Origin: Aliarcobacter sp.
GTDB taxonomy: Bacteria; Campylobacterota; Campylobacteria; Campylobacterales; Arcobacteraceae
Assembly: GCA_023268955.1 (NCBI GenBank)
Contig: JALRJW010000093.1
Span: 1 to 10,826 of the forward strand
Direction: 5' to 3'
DNA length: 10,826 nt
Under the pieces are notes generated by a model, which saw only the letters and a program-made list of their open reading frames with translations, ran no database searches and was not told where the DNA came from. The position numbers and the translations under genes are program-made. Of this stretch, positions 1-6,345 are shown piece after piece (positions within the stretch are counted from its first letter, which is position 1; the number at the start of each line of letters is the position of its first letter).

Positions 1-1446
1 ATGGGGCATGATGGTATGTTATTTTCTTTACCTTCAAGGGAATTAATTGCTAATTCAATTGAAACAGTTATGAATGCTCATAAATTAGATGCAATGATTG
101 CAATTCCTAATTGTGACAAAATTGTACCTGGTATGATTATGGGTGCTTTAAGAGTTGATGTTCCTACTGTGTTTGTTTCAGGTGGACCTATGGCTAAAGG
201 TTATACTAAAGATGGTGAACCTATCGATTTAGCAACTGCTTTTGAAGCTGTTGGTAAGTTCGAAGCAGGTGACATGAGTGAAGAAGATTTAAAAGATATC
301 GAGTGTAATGCTTGTCCATCAGGTGGGTCATGTTCTGGTATGTTTACAGCAAATTCTATGAATACATTAATGGAAGCAATGGGAATTGCATTACCTGGAA
401 ATGGAACAATTTTAGCTTTGACAAAAGAAAGAGAAGAATTATATAGAAAAGCTGCTAGAAGAATTTGTGAGATTGCTAAAGATGAAGCTTCAATCGAGAA
501 ATTTAAATTAACTAATATTTTAAATGAAAATGCAGTTAAAAATGCATTTGCTGTTGATATGGCTATGGGTGGAAGTTCAAATACTGTTCTTCATATGCTA
601 GCTATTGCAAAAGAAGCGGGTGTTAATTTTGAATTAAAAGATATTAATTCTATTTCAAAAAGGGTTTCTCATATTGCAAAAATCTCTCCATCGTTAAGTA
701 CTGTTCACATGCAAGATATTAATGACGCTGGTGGTGTAAGTGCTGTTATGAAAGAGATGAGTAAAAGAGGAGATGATATTTTACTTGATAACTTAACTGT
801 AACAGGTGAATCTATCTTAGAAAGAATTAAAGATGCAAAAATTACAAACACAGATGTAATTCATACTATTGATAATCCTTATTCTGAAGTAGGGGGATTA
901 GCTATTTTATATGGTAACTTGGCAACTGAAGGTGCAGTTATTAAAACAGCTGGTATTACTGGAGATAGAGTATTTACAGGAACTGCTGTTTGTTTTGATG
1001 GTCAAGCAGAAGCTATCAAAGGTATTGTTTCAGGACAAGTTAAAGCTGGAAACGTAGTTGTAATTAGATATGAAGGTCCAAAAGGTGGTCCAGGAATGCA
1101 AGAAATGCTAGCTCCTACTTCACTTATTATGGGTATGGGACTTGGTAGTTCTGTTGCTTTAATTACTGATGGAAGATTCTCAGGGGCAACAAGAGGTGCT
1201 TCAATTGGTCACGTAAGTCCTGAAGCTGCTGAGGGTGGATTAATTGGTTTATTAAAAGATGGTGATGAAATTCATATTGATGTTGACCAATATATCCTTC
1301 AAGCAAATTTAACAGATGAAGAAATTGCAAAAAGAAAAGCTGAATTTGTTCCTGTTAAAAAACCTTTAACTTCAAGATGGTTAGGGCAATACAGAAGCTT
1401 AGTAACAAATGCATCAAATGGTGCAGTTTTAAAATCTGATCTATAA
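1..1446 (+). CDS. ilvD: Dihydroxy-acid dehydratase (5'-truncated by the window edge)
   Basis: IlvD dehydrates 2,3-dihydroxy-isovalerate and 2,3-dihydroxy-3-methylvalerate to the 2-keto acids of valine, leucine and isoleucine synthesis, in the cytoplasm. The visible 481 residues open with MGHDGMLFSLPSRE, which lies inside the family, so the ATG at position 1 is an internal Met and about 80 N-terminal residues are missing. Recognisable sites are PNCDKIVPG (Cys38 an Fe-S ligand, Asp39/Lys40 the metal site with the lysine that is carbamylated in the family), ACPSGGSCSGMFTAN (Cys111 an Fe-S ligand) and TDGRFSGATRG (Ser394, the proposed catalytic base). Cys38 and Cys111 are 73 residues apart, the family spacing as I recall it. 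The third cluster cysteine would be in the missing part. The gene ends at TAA and is followed by a hairpin terminator. The family call is secure; the true start is not visible. Confidence 0.97.
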   Translation: MGHDGMLFSLPSRELIANSIETVMNAHKLDAMIAIPNCDKIVPGMIMGALRVDVPTVFVSGGPMAKGYTKDGEPIDLATAFEAVGKFEAGDMSEEDLKDIECNACPSGGSCSGMFTANSMNTLMEAMGIALPGNGTILALTKEREELYRKAARRICEIAKDEASIEKFKLTNILNENAVKNAFAVDMAMGGSSNTVLHMLAIAKEAGVNFELKDINSISKRVSHIAKISPSLSTVHMQDINDAGGVSAVMKEMSKRGDDILLDNLTVTGESILERIKDAKITNTDVIHTIDNPYSEVGGLAILYGNLATEGAVIKTAGITGDRVFTGTAVCFDGQAEAIKGIVSGQVKAGNVVVIRYEGPKGGPGMQEMLAPTSLIMGMGLGSSVALITDGRFSGATRGASIGHVSPEAAEGGLIGLLKDGDEIHIDVDQYILQANLTDEEIAKRKAEFVPVKKPLTSRWLGQYRSLVTNASNGAVLKSDL

Positions 1447-1465
1447 AAAATTACCTTTCAAATTA

Positions 1466-1490
1466 AAAGAGGACATATCCTGTCCTCTTT
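1466..1490 (+). terminator. Intrinsic terminator after ilvD
   Basis: A perfect 10-bp inverted repeat (AAAGAGGACA / TGTCCTCTTT) with a 5-nt TATCC loop starts 20 nt after the ilvD stop. The right arm ends in TTT and is followed by AT-rich sequence, not a long T run, so termination may be imperfect. It separates ilvD from the htrA promoter region, which argues against one shared transcript. Confidence 0.8.
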
Positions 1491-1550
1491 ATAACATTTA
1501 AATTAACTATTTATTAACTTTCTATTCAATAACAGTTTACACATGTTCTT

Positions 1551-1556
1551 TATAAT
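1551..1556 (+). promoter_or_regulatory. Probable -10 box of the htrA operon
   Basis: A perfect TATAAT lies 36 nt upstream of the GTG start of htrA, predicting a transcript start near 1563 and a leader of about 30 nt. No good -35 hexamer sits at the usual distance: TTTACA at 1536-1541 is too close. A weak or absent -35 with an AT-rich upstream region is usual for housekeeping promoters in Campylobacterota. It sits in the 146-nt gap between ilvD and htrA, which otherwise holds only the terminator and ribosome site. Confidence 0.5.
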
Positions 1557-1580
1557 TTTAAAATAAGATTTTCTAAATTT

Positions 1581-1586
1581 AAAGGA
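1581..1586 (+). promoter_or_regulatory. Ribosome binding site of htrA that fixes its GTG start
   Basis: AAAGGA is 6 nt upstream of GTG at 1593. The ATG at 1591 is followed directly by TGA and cannot encode the protein, so the site and the following signal peptide select GTG 1593. Confidence 0.75.
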
Positions 1587-1592
1587 TTTAAT

Positions 1593-3008
1593 GTGAGAAA
1601 AAAACTTCTATTAGTTAGTGCTTTTTTAGCTACGCAACTTTTGGCTGAGTCTATAACTTTTGATACTGTGAATAAAAACCCAAGCAGAGTTGTTCCTAAT
1701 AGTTTAAATGAAATATACTCTTTTAACAATAGTGTAAAAGATGCAATGAATTCTGTTGTTAATATTTCAGCTAAAAGACATGTTGAAGCAAATGTTGGAA
1801 ATATGCAGATGTTTGAAGATCCAATTTTCAAAAGATTTTTTGGAGATCAGTTCGGTCAACAATTTAAGCAAAATAGGGTGCAAAGATCACTTGGTTCGGG
1901 TGTAATTATCTCAAAAGATGGTTATATAGTTACAAATAATCATGTTATTGAAAATGCTGAAGAAATTACAATCACAATTGGTGACGATCCAACTGAATAC
2001 AATGCTAAGCTAATAGGAAGAGACCCTGGTAGTGATTTAGCTGTAATTAAAATTCAAAGCGAACAATCATTTTCTCCTATTAAATTTGCTCATTCTAGTG
2101 AGCTAAAAGTAGGGGATTTAATTTTTGCAATTGGAAATCCTTTTGGAATAGGAAGTACAGTTACTCAAGGTATTATTTCAGCTCTAAATAAAAATAAAGT
2201 TGGAATCAACAGATATGAAAACTATATTCAAACTGATGCTTCAATTAATCCTGGAAATTCAGGTGGGGCTTTAGTTGATTCAAGGGGTGCTTTAATTGGT
2301 ATTAATACAGCAATTATTTCTAAATCAGGTGGAAACAATGGAATAGGGTTCTCAATTCCTGTTGATATGGTAAAAGATGTTGTAAAAAAACTTGTTGAAG
2401 ATGGAAAAGTAACTAGAGGTTATTTAGGTGTAGCAATTGGTGATTTAGATAAAGAGCTTCAAAAAGTTTATAAAAAAGATTATGGAGCATTGGTATTAGA
2501 TGTTTCAAAAGATACTCCTGCTGAAAAATATGGAATTAAAAGAGGAGACTTAATCTATTCAATTGATGGTAAAAAAATAAAAGATAGAACGGATTTACAA
2601 AATGTTGTAGCTTCTTTCAAACCTGATGAAACAGTTAAAATTGAACTTGAAAGAAATGGTAAATTTGTTAAACTTGATATTGTTTTAGGAAATAGGGAAG
2701 GTTTTGTTACTTCTTCAAATGAATCAGGTGAAATCCTAGGTGGTTTAAAATTAAGTGAAATTGATATGAATCTACAAAAACAATTTAGACTTAGACCAAA
2801 TTCACAAGGGGTACTAATCACTGATGTTGAACCTAAATCAGAAGCTGAAAAATCAGGTTTCCAAGCTGGTGATATTATTATTCAAATCGAGAATATTGAA
2901 ATTAACAAGTTTGAAGATGTTGAAAAAGCAATAAAAAGCTATAATGATAAATATAAAAGAATATATGTTGACAGATATGGTCAAACAATTATGTTAGTTA
3001 TTAAATAA
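1593..3008 (+). CDS. htrA: Periplasmic serine protease/chaperone HtrA (DegP/DegQ type)
   Basis: HtrA/Deg proteases refold or degrade misfolded envelope proteins in the periplasm. The 471-residue product starts with a signal peptide (MRKK, hydrophobic LLLVSAFLA, likely cut after LLA at residue 18). The trypsin-like domain shows the whole triad: His117 in TNNHVI, Asp148 in SDLAVI and Ser223 in GNSGGAL. Two PDZ domains follow at roughly 275-365 (GYLGV, GIKRGDLI) and 380-470 (SGFQAGDII), so the architecture is complete and of normal length. The start is GTG, supported by AAAGGA 6 nt upstream and by the signal peptide beginning there. The TAA stop overlaps the ribosome site of the regulator gene, so the three downstream genes are probably one transcript. 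The DegP versus DegQ distinction cannot be made reliably from the sequence; htrA is the name used in Campylobacter. Confidence 0.96.
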   Translation: MRKKLLLVSAFLATQLLAESITFDTVNKNPSRVVPNSLNEIYSFNNSVKDAMNSVVNISAKRHVEANVGNMQMFEDPIFKRFFGDQFGQQFKQNRVQRSLGSGVIISKDGYIVTNNHVIENAEEITITIGDDPTEYNAKLIGRDPGSDLAVIKIQSEQSFSPIKFAHSSELKVGDLIFAIGNPFGIGSTVTQGIISALNKNKVGINRYENYIQTDASINPGNSGGALVDSRGALIGINTAIISKSGGNNGIGFSIPVDMVKDVVKKLVEDGKVTRGYLGVAIGDLDKELQKVYKKDYGALVLDVSKDTPAEKYGIKRGDLIYSIDGKKIKDRTDLQNVVASFKPDETVKIELERNGKFVKLDIVLGNREGFVTSSNESGEILGGLKLSEIDMNLQKQFRLRPNSQGVLITDVEPKSEAEKSGFQAGDIIIQIENIEINKFEDVEKAIKSYNDKYKRIYVDRYGQTIMLVIK

Positions 3009-3021
3009 AGGATTTCCCATT
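3007..3021 (+). promoter_or_regulatory. Ribosome site and probable ATT start codon of the response regulator
   Basis: AAAGGA at 3007-3012, overlapping the htrA stop, is followed by a 6-nt spacer (TTTCCC) and then ATT at 3019. The same AAAGGA plus 6 nt arrangement precedes the GTG of htrA. Reading from this ATT gives (M)IKVLMIEDD, with the first beta strand and acidic pocket of a receiver domain. No ATG, GTG or TTG exists in this frame between the htrA stop and ATG 3034. Confidence 0.65.
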
Positions 3022-3699
3022 ATTAAAGTATTAATGATAGAAGATGATTTAGAATTAGCTCAAATCATCACAGAATATTTATCATCTTTTGATATTGAAG
3101 TTACAAATACTGATAGCCCATATAAAGGGCTATCTTTATTAAGTGTGCAAAAAGATTTTCAACTTCTGATTTTAGATTTGACTTTACCTGAGATTGATGG
3201 TTTAGAATTAATCCCAAAAATTAGAGAAAAATCTTCAATACCAATTATTATAAGTTCAGCAAGAGATGATATTTTAGATAAAGTTATGGGTTTAGAAAGA
3301 GGTGCCGATGATTATCTACCAAAACCTTATAATCCAAGGGAACTTCAAGCAAGAATAAAAACTATTTTGAAAAGAGTTGATACAAATACATCAAATGCTG
3401 CTACAGTTAAAAAAGAATCAACTTTTGAAATCAGAGACAATGATATGCAAATTTTCTTTAAAGGCAATCCTTTAACCCTTACTTTAGCTGAATATGACAT
3501 TTTAAAACTTCTTATTAGTAGAAACGGTGGAGTTGTTGCAAGGGAAGATTTTATTTATGCAAGTGATAATATTGAAGATGATTCATCATTAAAAAATATT
3601 GATGTTATTATTTCTAGAATTAGAGCTAAAATCGGTAAATTAGATGACTCAAGAGCTTTTATTAAGTCTGTAAGAGGTATTGGTTATCAATTAGTATGA
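3019..3699 (+). CDS. cprR: OmpR-family response regulator, CprR/ArsR-like
   Basis: A DNA-binding response regulator for the kinase encoded next to it. From the proposed ATT start it has 226 residues. Receiver domain at about 1-120: acidic pair Asp9/Asp10 in IEDD, phospho-acceptor Asp53 in LILDLTLP, conserved Ser in IIISSARDD and Lys102 in YLPKPYNP. A winged-helix domain with LTLAEYDILKLL and the ending VRGIGYQLV follows at about 130-226. Starting at ATG 3034 would give 221 residues but cut off the first beta strand (IKVL), and that ATG has only a weak AAAG nearby. The protein closely resembles what I recall of Helicobacter ArsR, which begins MIEVLMIEDD, and its place after htrA matches Campylobacter cprR. 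It ends in ATGA, overlapping the kinase start by 4 nt. Family call very sure; the symbol rests on synteny and the start on inference. Confidence 0.93.
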   Translation: MIKVLMIEDDLELAQIITEYLSSFDIEVTNTDSPYKGLSLLSVQKDFQLLILDLTLPEIDGLELIPKIREKSSIPIIISSARDDILDKVMGLERGADDYLPKPYNPRELQARIKTILKRVDTNTSNAATVKKESTFEIRDNDMQIFFKGNPLTLTLAEYDILKLLISRNGGVVAREDFIYASDNIEDDSSLKNIDVIISRIRAKIGKLDDSRAFIKSVRGIGYQLV

Positions 3700-4943
3700 C
3701 AAATATTATAAAAAATATTTCTATATCTACTTTTATAAATGTAATTTTTGCATTGGGTTTTGTCTCAATCATAATTACATTTACACTATTTATAAACTAC
3801 GATAAGCAAAAGCATGAATTAAATCTACAAGATAAATATGAACTTATTGCTGAAAATTTCCTAAGTACTTTTCAAAGTTTACCTGATAGCAATGTTTTAG
3901 TAAAACTTTTCAGAAAATTCCAAGTTCAACCTGTTATTGAAAGAGATATGAAGTTAAATATCATCAATAATGCTCAAGAATTGATTATAACTAGAAATTC
4001 ACAAGGTATGTATAGGGTTTATAAGTTTAATCAGAATTATTATATTTATGTACAGCAATTTGGATATAACCTAATGCTAAAAGATGTTGCAAAACTTGAT
4101 CATAGTATTGCTTATATCATTTTTGGTTTTGCTTTATCATTTTTGGTTTTAGTTTTTTTATTTATTGCTGTTAAAAAGAAACTAATTCCCCTTAAAAATC
4201 TTAATAATCAGATTATTGAATTTTCAAAAGGAAATAGAAATATAAAAATTGAATCTAATTATGGTGAAGATGAAATTGGGACGATTGCTAAAAGTTTTCA
4301 AGTTGCTTTGAACATAATTGAAAATCAGGCGAAATCAAAAGATCTATTTATGCGTAATATGATGCATGAATTAAAAACGCCTATCACAAAAGCAATGTTT
4401 ATTGCAGAAACAATCAATGACGATAAAAAAAGAGAAACTTTACAGAAATCATTTAGAAGAATGGATGATATTATTAAAGAGCTTTCAACTGTAGAAAAAC
4501 TTACTTCTAAAAACCATAATATGTTAAAAGAAAATATCACATATATGGATTTGTTCAACAAAACAGTTGATTTAACTATGTTGGATACCTCATGTATTGA
4601 ATCAAACAGTGTTAATTTCAATTTAAATGTGGATATTCCAATGTTTACTATAGTCTTAAAAAATCTTATAGATAATGCCGTTAAATTTTCCCCTGATAAA
4701 AAGGCTTATATTAATGCTTCTAAAAAGCAAATAATTGTCTCTTCCTATGGAGATAAGCTTAATCATGATTTAGACTATTATACAGATGCTTTTACCCAAG
4801 AAGAGAAAAGAAAAGATGGCTTTGGTTTGGGATTGTATATTGTAAAGACTGTTGTTGATTTACATGGTTTTAAATTTGAATATGAATATAAAAACAGTAT
4901 GAATAATTTTATTATCAATATGAAGATAGATTTAAATAGATAA
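3696..4943 (+). CDS. cprS: Membrane sensor histidine kinase, CprS/ArsS-like
   Basis: The partner kinase of the preceding regulator, in the inner membrane; 415 residues. Order seen: membrane segment at about 10-34, extracytoplasmic sensor region at about 36-135 without a recognised fold, second membrane segment at 138-158, HAMP-like linker at about 160-210, then the dimerisation helix with the phosphorylated His224 in MMHELKTPITKA. The ATP domain has an N box (LKNLIDNAVKFS, Asn323/Asn327) and a clear glycine box GFGLGLYIVK at 375-384. The usual first glycine motif DxGxG is not seen: IIVSSYGDKL is found where it is expected. I recall the ArsS group also being degenerate here, so this is likely a lineage trait and not decay. 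The gene starts at the ATGA shared with the regulator stop, implying translational coupling. The signal sensed is unknown. Confidence 0.92.
   Translation: MTNIIKNISISTFINVIFALGFVSIIITFTLFINYDKQKHELNLQDKYELIAENFLSTFQSLPDSNVLVKLFRKFQVQPVIERDMKLNIINNAQELIITRNSQGMYRVYKFNQNYYIYVQQFGYNLMLKDVAKLDHSIAYIIFGFALSFLVLVFLFIAVKKKLIPLKNLNNQIIEFSKGNRNIKIESNYGEDEIGTIAKSFQVALNIIENQAKSKDLFMRNMMHELKTPITKAMFIAETINDDKKRETLQKSFRRMDDIIKELSTVEKLTSKNHNMLKENITYMDLFNKTVDLTMLDTSCIESNSVNFNLNVDIPMFTIVLKNLIDNAVKFSPDKKAYINASKKQIIVSSYGDKLNHDLDYYTDAFTQEEKRKDGFGLGLYIVKTVVDLHGFKFEYEYKNSMNNFIINMKIDLNR
4115..4150 (+). repeat. Two 16-bp direct repeats, 20-bp period, inside cprS
   Basis: TATCATTTTTGGTTTT occurs at 4115-4130 and again identically at 4135-4150, separated by GCTT. 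Both copies lie in the second membrane segment of the kinase. Because the period is 20 bp, the copies are read in different frames (IIFGF, then SFLVL), and both give hydrophobic residues. Loss or gain of one unit would shift the frame. Confidence 0.8.
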
Positions 4944-4970
4944 AAAGGGAATAGAATTTACCTTATTCCC
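4942..4970 (-). terminator. Hairpin terminator in the convergent gap
   Basis: GGGAATA (4947-4953) pairs with TATTCCC (4964-4970). On the minus strand the stem is followed by TTTTT (4946-4942), the pattern of an intrinsic terminator for the antitoxin-like gene, whose stop codon lies within the stem. For the kinase transcript on the plus strand the same hairpin is preceded by AAAAA and followed by AAAATTCTTTT, so it may also terminate that operon, more weakly. Confidence 0.6.
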
Positions 4971-5376
4971 AAAATTCTTTTAAAGGAGTTTCTTTTTTGT
5001 TTTCTTCTTTTTGGAAAGAAAAATCTAGCTTATCAATTTCAGCTAAAGCTTTTTGTAAATCCTCATCATTTAAAGTCTCTTTTTCTATTATCTTGTCATT
5101 TTCAGTATAAGTTGTACTATTTTCTAATATTTTTGGTTTAATTAATTCAACTTTTTTTACTTCGTTAATTTGTATGTTTTCTTTTAATTTAGTATACTCT
5201 ATCATGATTTTTTCATAAGTTTCAAAATCTAAAAGCATAAATGATGGTTTACCATCTCTTAGTATTACGGCTTTGTCTATTTCTTTCTTATTTAATTTAT
5301 CAAAAATAGGTTTACTCTTTCTAATTAAATCAGTAGATGAGTACATTTCATTTGATGTATATTGCAATAAATTCAT
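4963..5376 (-). CDS. Phd/YefM-like antitoxin-family protein, no toxin alongside
   Basis: A 137-residue protein. Residues 8-62 fit the small Phd/YefM fold: YSSTDLIRKSKPIFDKL followed by KAVILRDGKPSFMLLDFETYEKI, the usual strand-turn-helix pattern of antitoxins that bind DNA with this domain and neutralise a toxin with their tail. Residues 63-137 are a long, charged, low-complexity tail ending in PLKEFWE, longer than the short tails typical of the family. I chose ATG 5376 because GGAG (5386-5383) sits 6 nt upstream; the longer reading from TTG 5388 would start on that ribosome site. The upstream gene is a dehydrogenase and the downstream gene is convergent cprS, so no toxin is adjacent. It may act as a stand-alone regulator or in a role other than toxin control. 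Fold call fairly sure, function unknown. Confidence 0.7.
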   Translation of the reverse strand: MNLLQYTSNEMYSSTDLIRKSKPIFDKLNKKEIDKAVILRDGKPSFMLLDFETYEKIMIEYTKLKENIQINEVKKVELIKPKILENSTTYTENDKIIEKETLNDEDLQKALAEIDKLDFSFQKEENKKETPLKEFWE

Positions 5377-5407
5377 TACAAACTCCAATATGTATTATAG
5401 TTTGTAA
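5376..5407. repeat. Inverted repeat around the antitoxin-like gene promoter and start
   Basis: TTACAAAC (5376-5383) and GTTTGTAA (5400-5407) are perfect 8-bp inverted copies with a 16-nt spacer. The repeat fills almost exactly the 32-nt gap between the dehydrogenase stop and the antitoxin-like ATG, and encloses a TATAAT box and the GGAG site. It could be a self-regulatory operator, as is known for Phd-type genes, or in read-through RNA a hairpin covering the start. Role inferred. Confidence 0.5.
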
Positions 5408-5413
5408 ATTATA
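5394..5413 (-). promoter_or_regulatory. Two tandem TATAAT boxes before the antitoxin-like gene
   Basis: On the minus strand, perfect TATAAT hexamers occur at 5413-5408 (overlapping the dehydrogenase stop) and at 5399-5394. Predicted starts would be near 5401 and 5387, giving leaders of about 25 and 11 nt. Either would allow the gene to be transcribed apart from the upstream operon. AT-rich sequence makes such hexamers common, so this is tentative. Confidence 0.4.
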
Positions 5414-6338
5414 TCATAAAATCTTTTATATTTTTAGCTATTTTTTCAATTAAAATATTTCTAGCTTCAATAGATGACCAAGCTATATGTGGTGTGCAAA
5501 TAAATCTTTCATTTCCTAATATATCAATAAGTGGTGAATTTTTACTCATAGGTTCAGATTCAATTGTATCAAGTGCACATTTGAATTTTGATTCGTTAAA
5601 TACTTCAACTAAATCTTTTTCATTTATAATTCCACCTCTTCCTACATTTATTAAAATACTATTATCTTTAATCAAATTTAAATTCGATTTATTTAACAAA
5701 TTTTTAGTCGATTCATTTAGTGGACAGTGAATTGATATAATATTACTTGTTTTCAATAATTCATTTAGTTCTATTTTTTCATATTGTGTATTATTATTCT
5801 TACCACTTGTTGAAAAATATTTAATATTACATCCAAAAGATGAGGCTATTTGTGCTACTTTACTTCCAATATTGCCTAAACCTATTATTCCCCAATTTTT
5901 ATTATTTAGTTCAAAAAAAGGTGCATCTAAATTTGTAAATATTTTTGAATCAATCCATTTTTTATCTTTAGTGTAATTGTTATAGTAATCAATATTTGAT
6001 AAAAATTTAAAAACATAAGAAAATGTAACTTGAGCAACTGAATTTGTTGAATAGTCAACTACATTTTTTACAGTTATTCCTAATTCTTTTGCTGCATCTA
6101 AATCAACATTATTCATTCCAGTAGCACTAATGCATATTAATTTTAGATTTGTTTTTTTCATTATATTTCTAGTTATTAGTACTTTGTTTGTAATAATTAT
6201 AGGAGCATCAGATATGGCTTTTACTACTTCATCTTCATTTTCTATTAGTTCATAGCTTATTATCTCTCCTAGATTCTCTATTGGTTTTAAATCTACATCT
6301 TTACCAAGTGTTGATTTATCTAGTATTACTATTTTCAT
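5409..6338 (-). CDS. NAD-dependent D-2-hydroxyacid dehydrogenase (HprA-like)
   Basis: A cytoplasmic oxidoreductase that interconverts a D-2-hydroxy acid and its keto acid, possibly glycerate/hydroxypyruvate. Numbering from the first in-frame ATG at 6344: the NAD-binding Rossmann motif is GLGNIG at 155-160, and the catalytic set is Arg236 (NVGRGG), Glu264 (IESEP) and His286 (TPHIAW), with Asp259 in ALDT. All are intact. I prefer ATG 6338 (309 residues, MKIVILD) because AGGA lies 5 nt upstream of it, while the ATG at 6344 overlaps that site. The gene begins 7 nt after the phoH stop, so it is probably co-transcribed. Similar proteins in Campylobacterota are annotated as glycerate dehydrogenase or simply 2-hydroxyacid dehydrogenase. 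The family is certain, but substrate specificity cannot be read from the sequence, so no symbol is given. Confidence 0.93.
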   Translation of the reverse strand: MKIVILDKSTLGKDVDLKPIENLGEIISYELIENEDEVVKAISDAPIIITNKVLITRNIMKKTNLKLICISATGMNNVDLDAAKELGITVKNVVDYSTNSVAQVTFSYVFKFLSNIDYYNNYTKDKKWIDSKIFTNLDAPFFELNNKNWGIIGLGNIGSKVAQIASSFGCNIKYFSTSGKNNNTQYEKIELNELLKTSNIISIHCPLNESTKNLLNKSNLNLIKDNSILINVGRGGIINEKDLVEVFNESKFKCALDTIESEPMSKNSPLIDILGNERFICTPHIAWSSIEARNILIEKIAKNIKDFMI

Positions 6339-6345
6339 ATTCATC

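Noticed and set aside
1..3. ATG at the first base as the start of ilvD
   Set aside because: The residues MGHDGMLFSLPSRE lie well inside the dehydratase family, about 80 residues from the true N-terminus; the gene is cut by the window edge.
1447..1592. Possible small RNA or riboswitch between ilvD and htrA
   Set aside because: Only a simple terminator hairpin, one TATAAT box and a ribosome site are visible; no structured leader could be supported.
1550..1831. Minus-strand open frame opposite the start of htrA
   Set aside because: It is a shadow of htrA coding sequence with no family resemblance or ribosome site, and is explained by base composition.
3034..3036. ATG as start of the response regulator
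   Set aside because: It removes the first beta strand of the receiver domain and has only a weak AAAG upstream, while a good AAAGGA is positioned for the upstream ATT.
5386..5388. TTG start giving a 141-residue antitoxin-like protein
   Set aside because: This codon overlaps the GGAG that is correctly spaced for ATG 5376, so the shorter protein is preferred.
5494..5730. Plus-strand open frame opposite the dehydrogenase
   Set aside because: It lies wholly antisense to an intact, motif-complete gene and encodes no recognisable domain.
6342..6344. ATG 6344 as start of the dehydrogenase
   Set aside because: It overlaps the AGGA ribosome site; the ATG at 6338 has the right spacing and gives the usual MKIVILD beginning.
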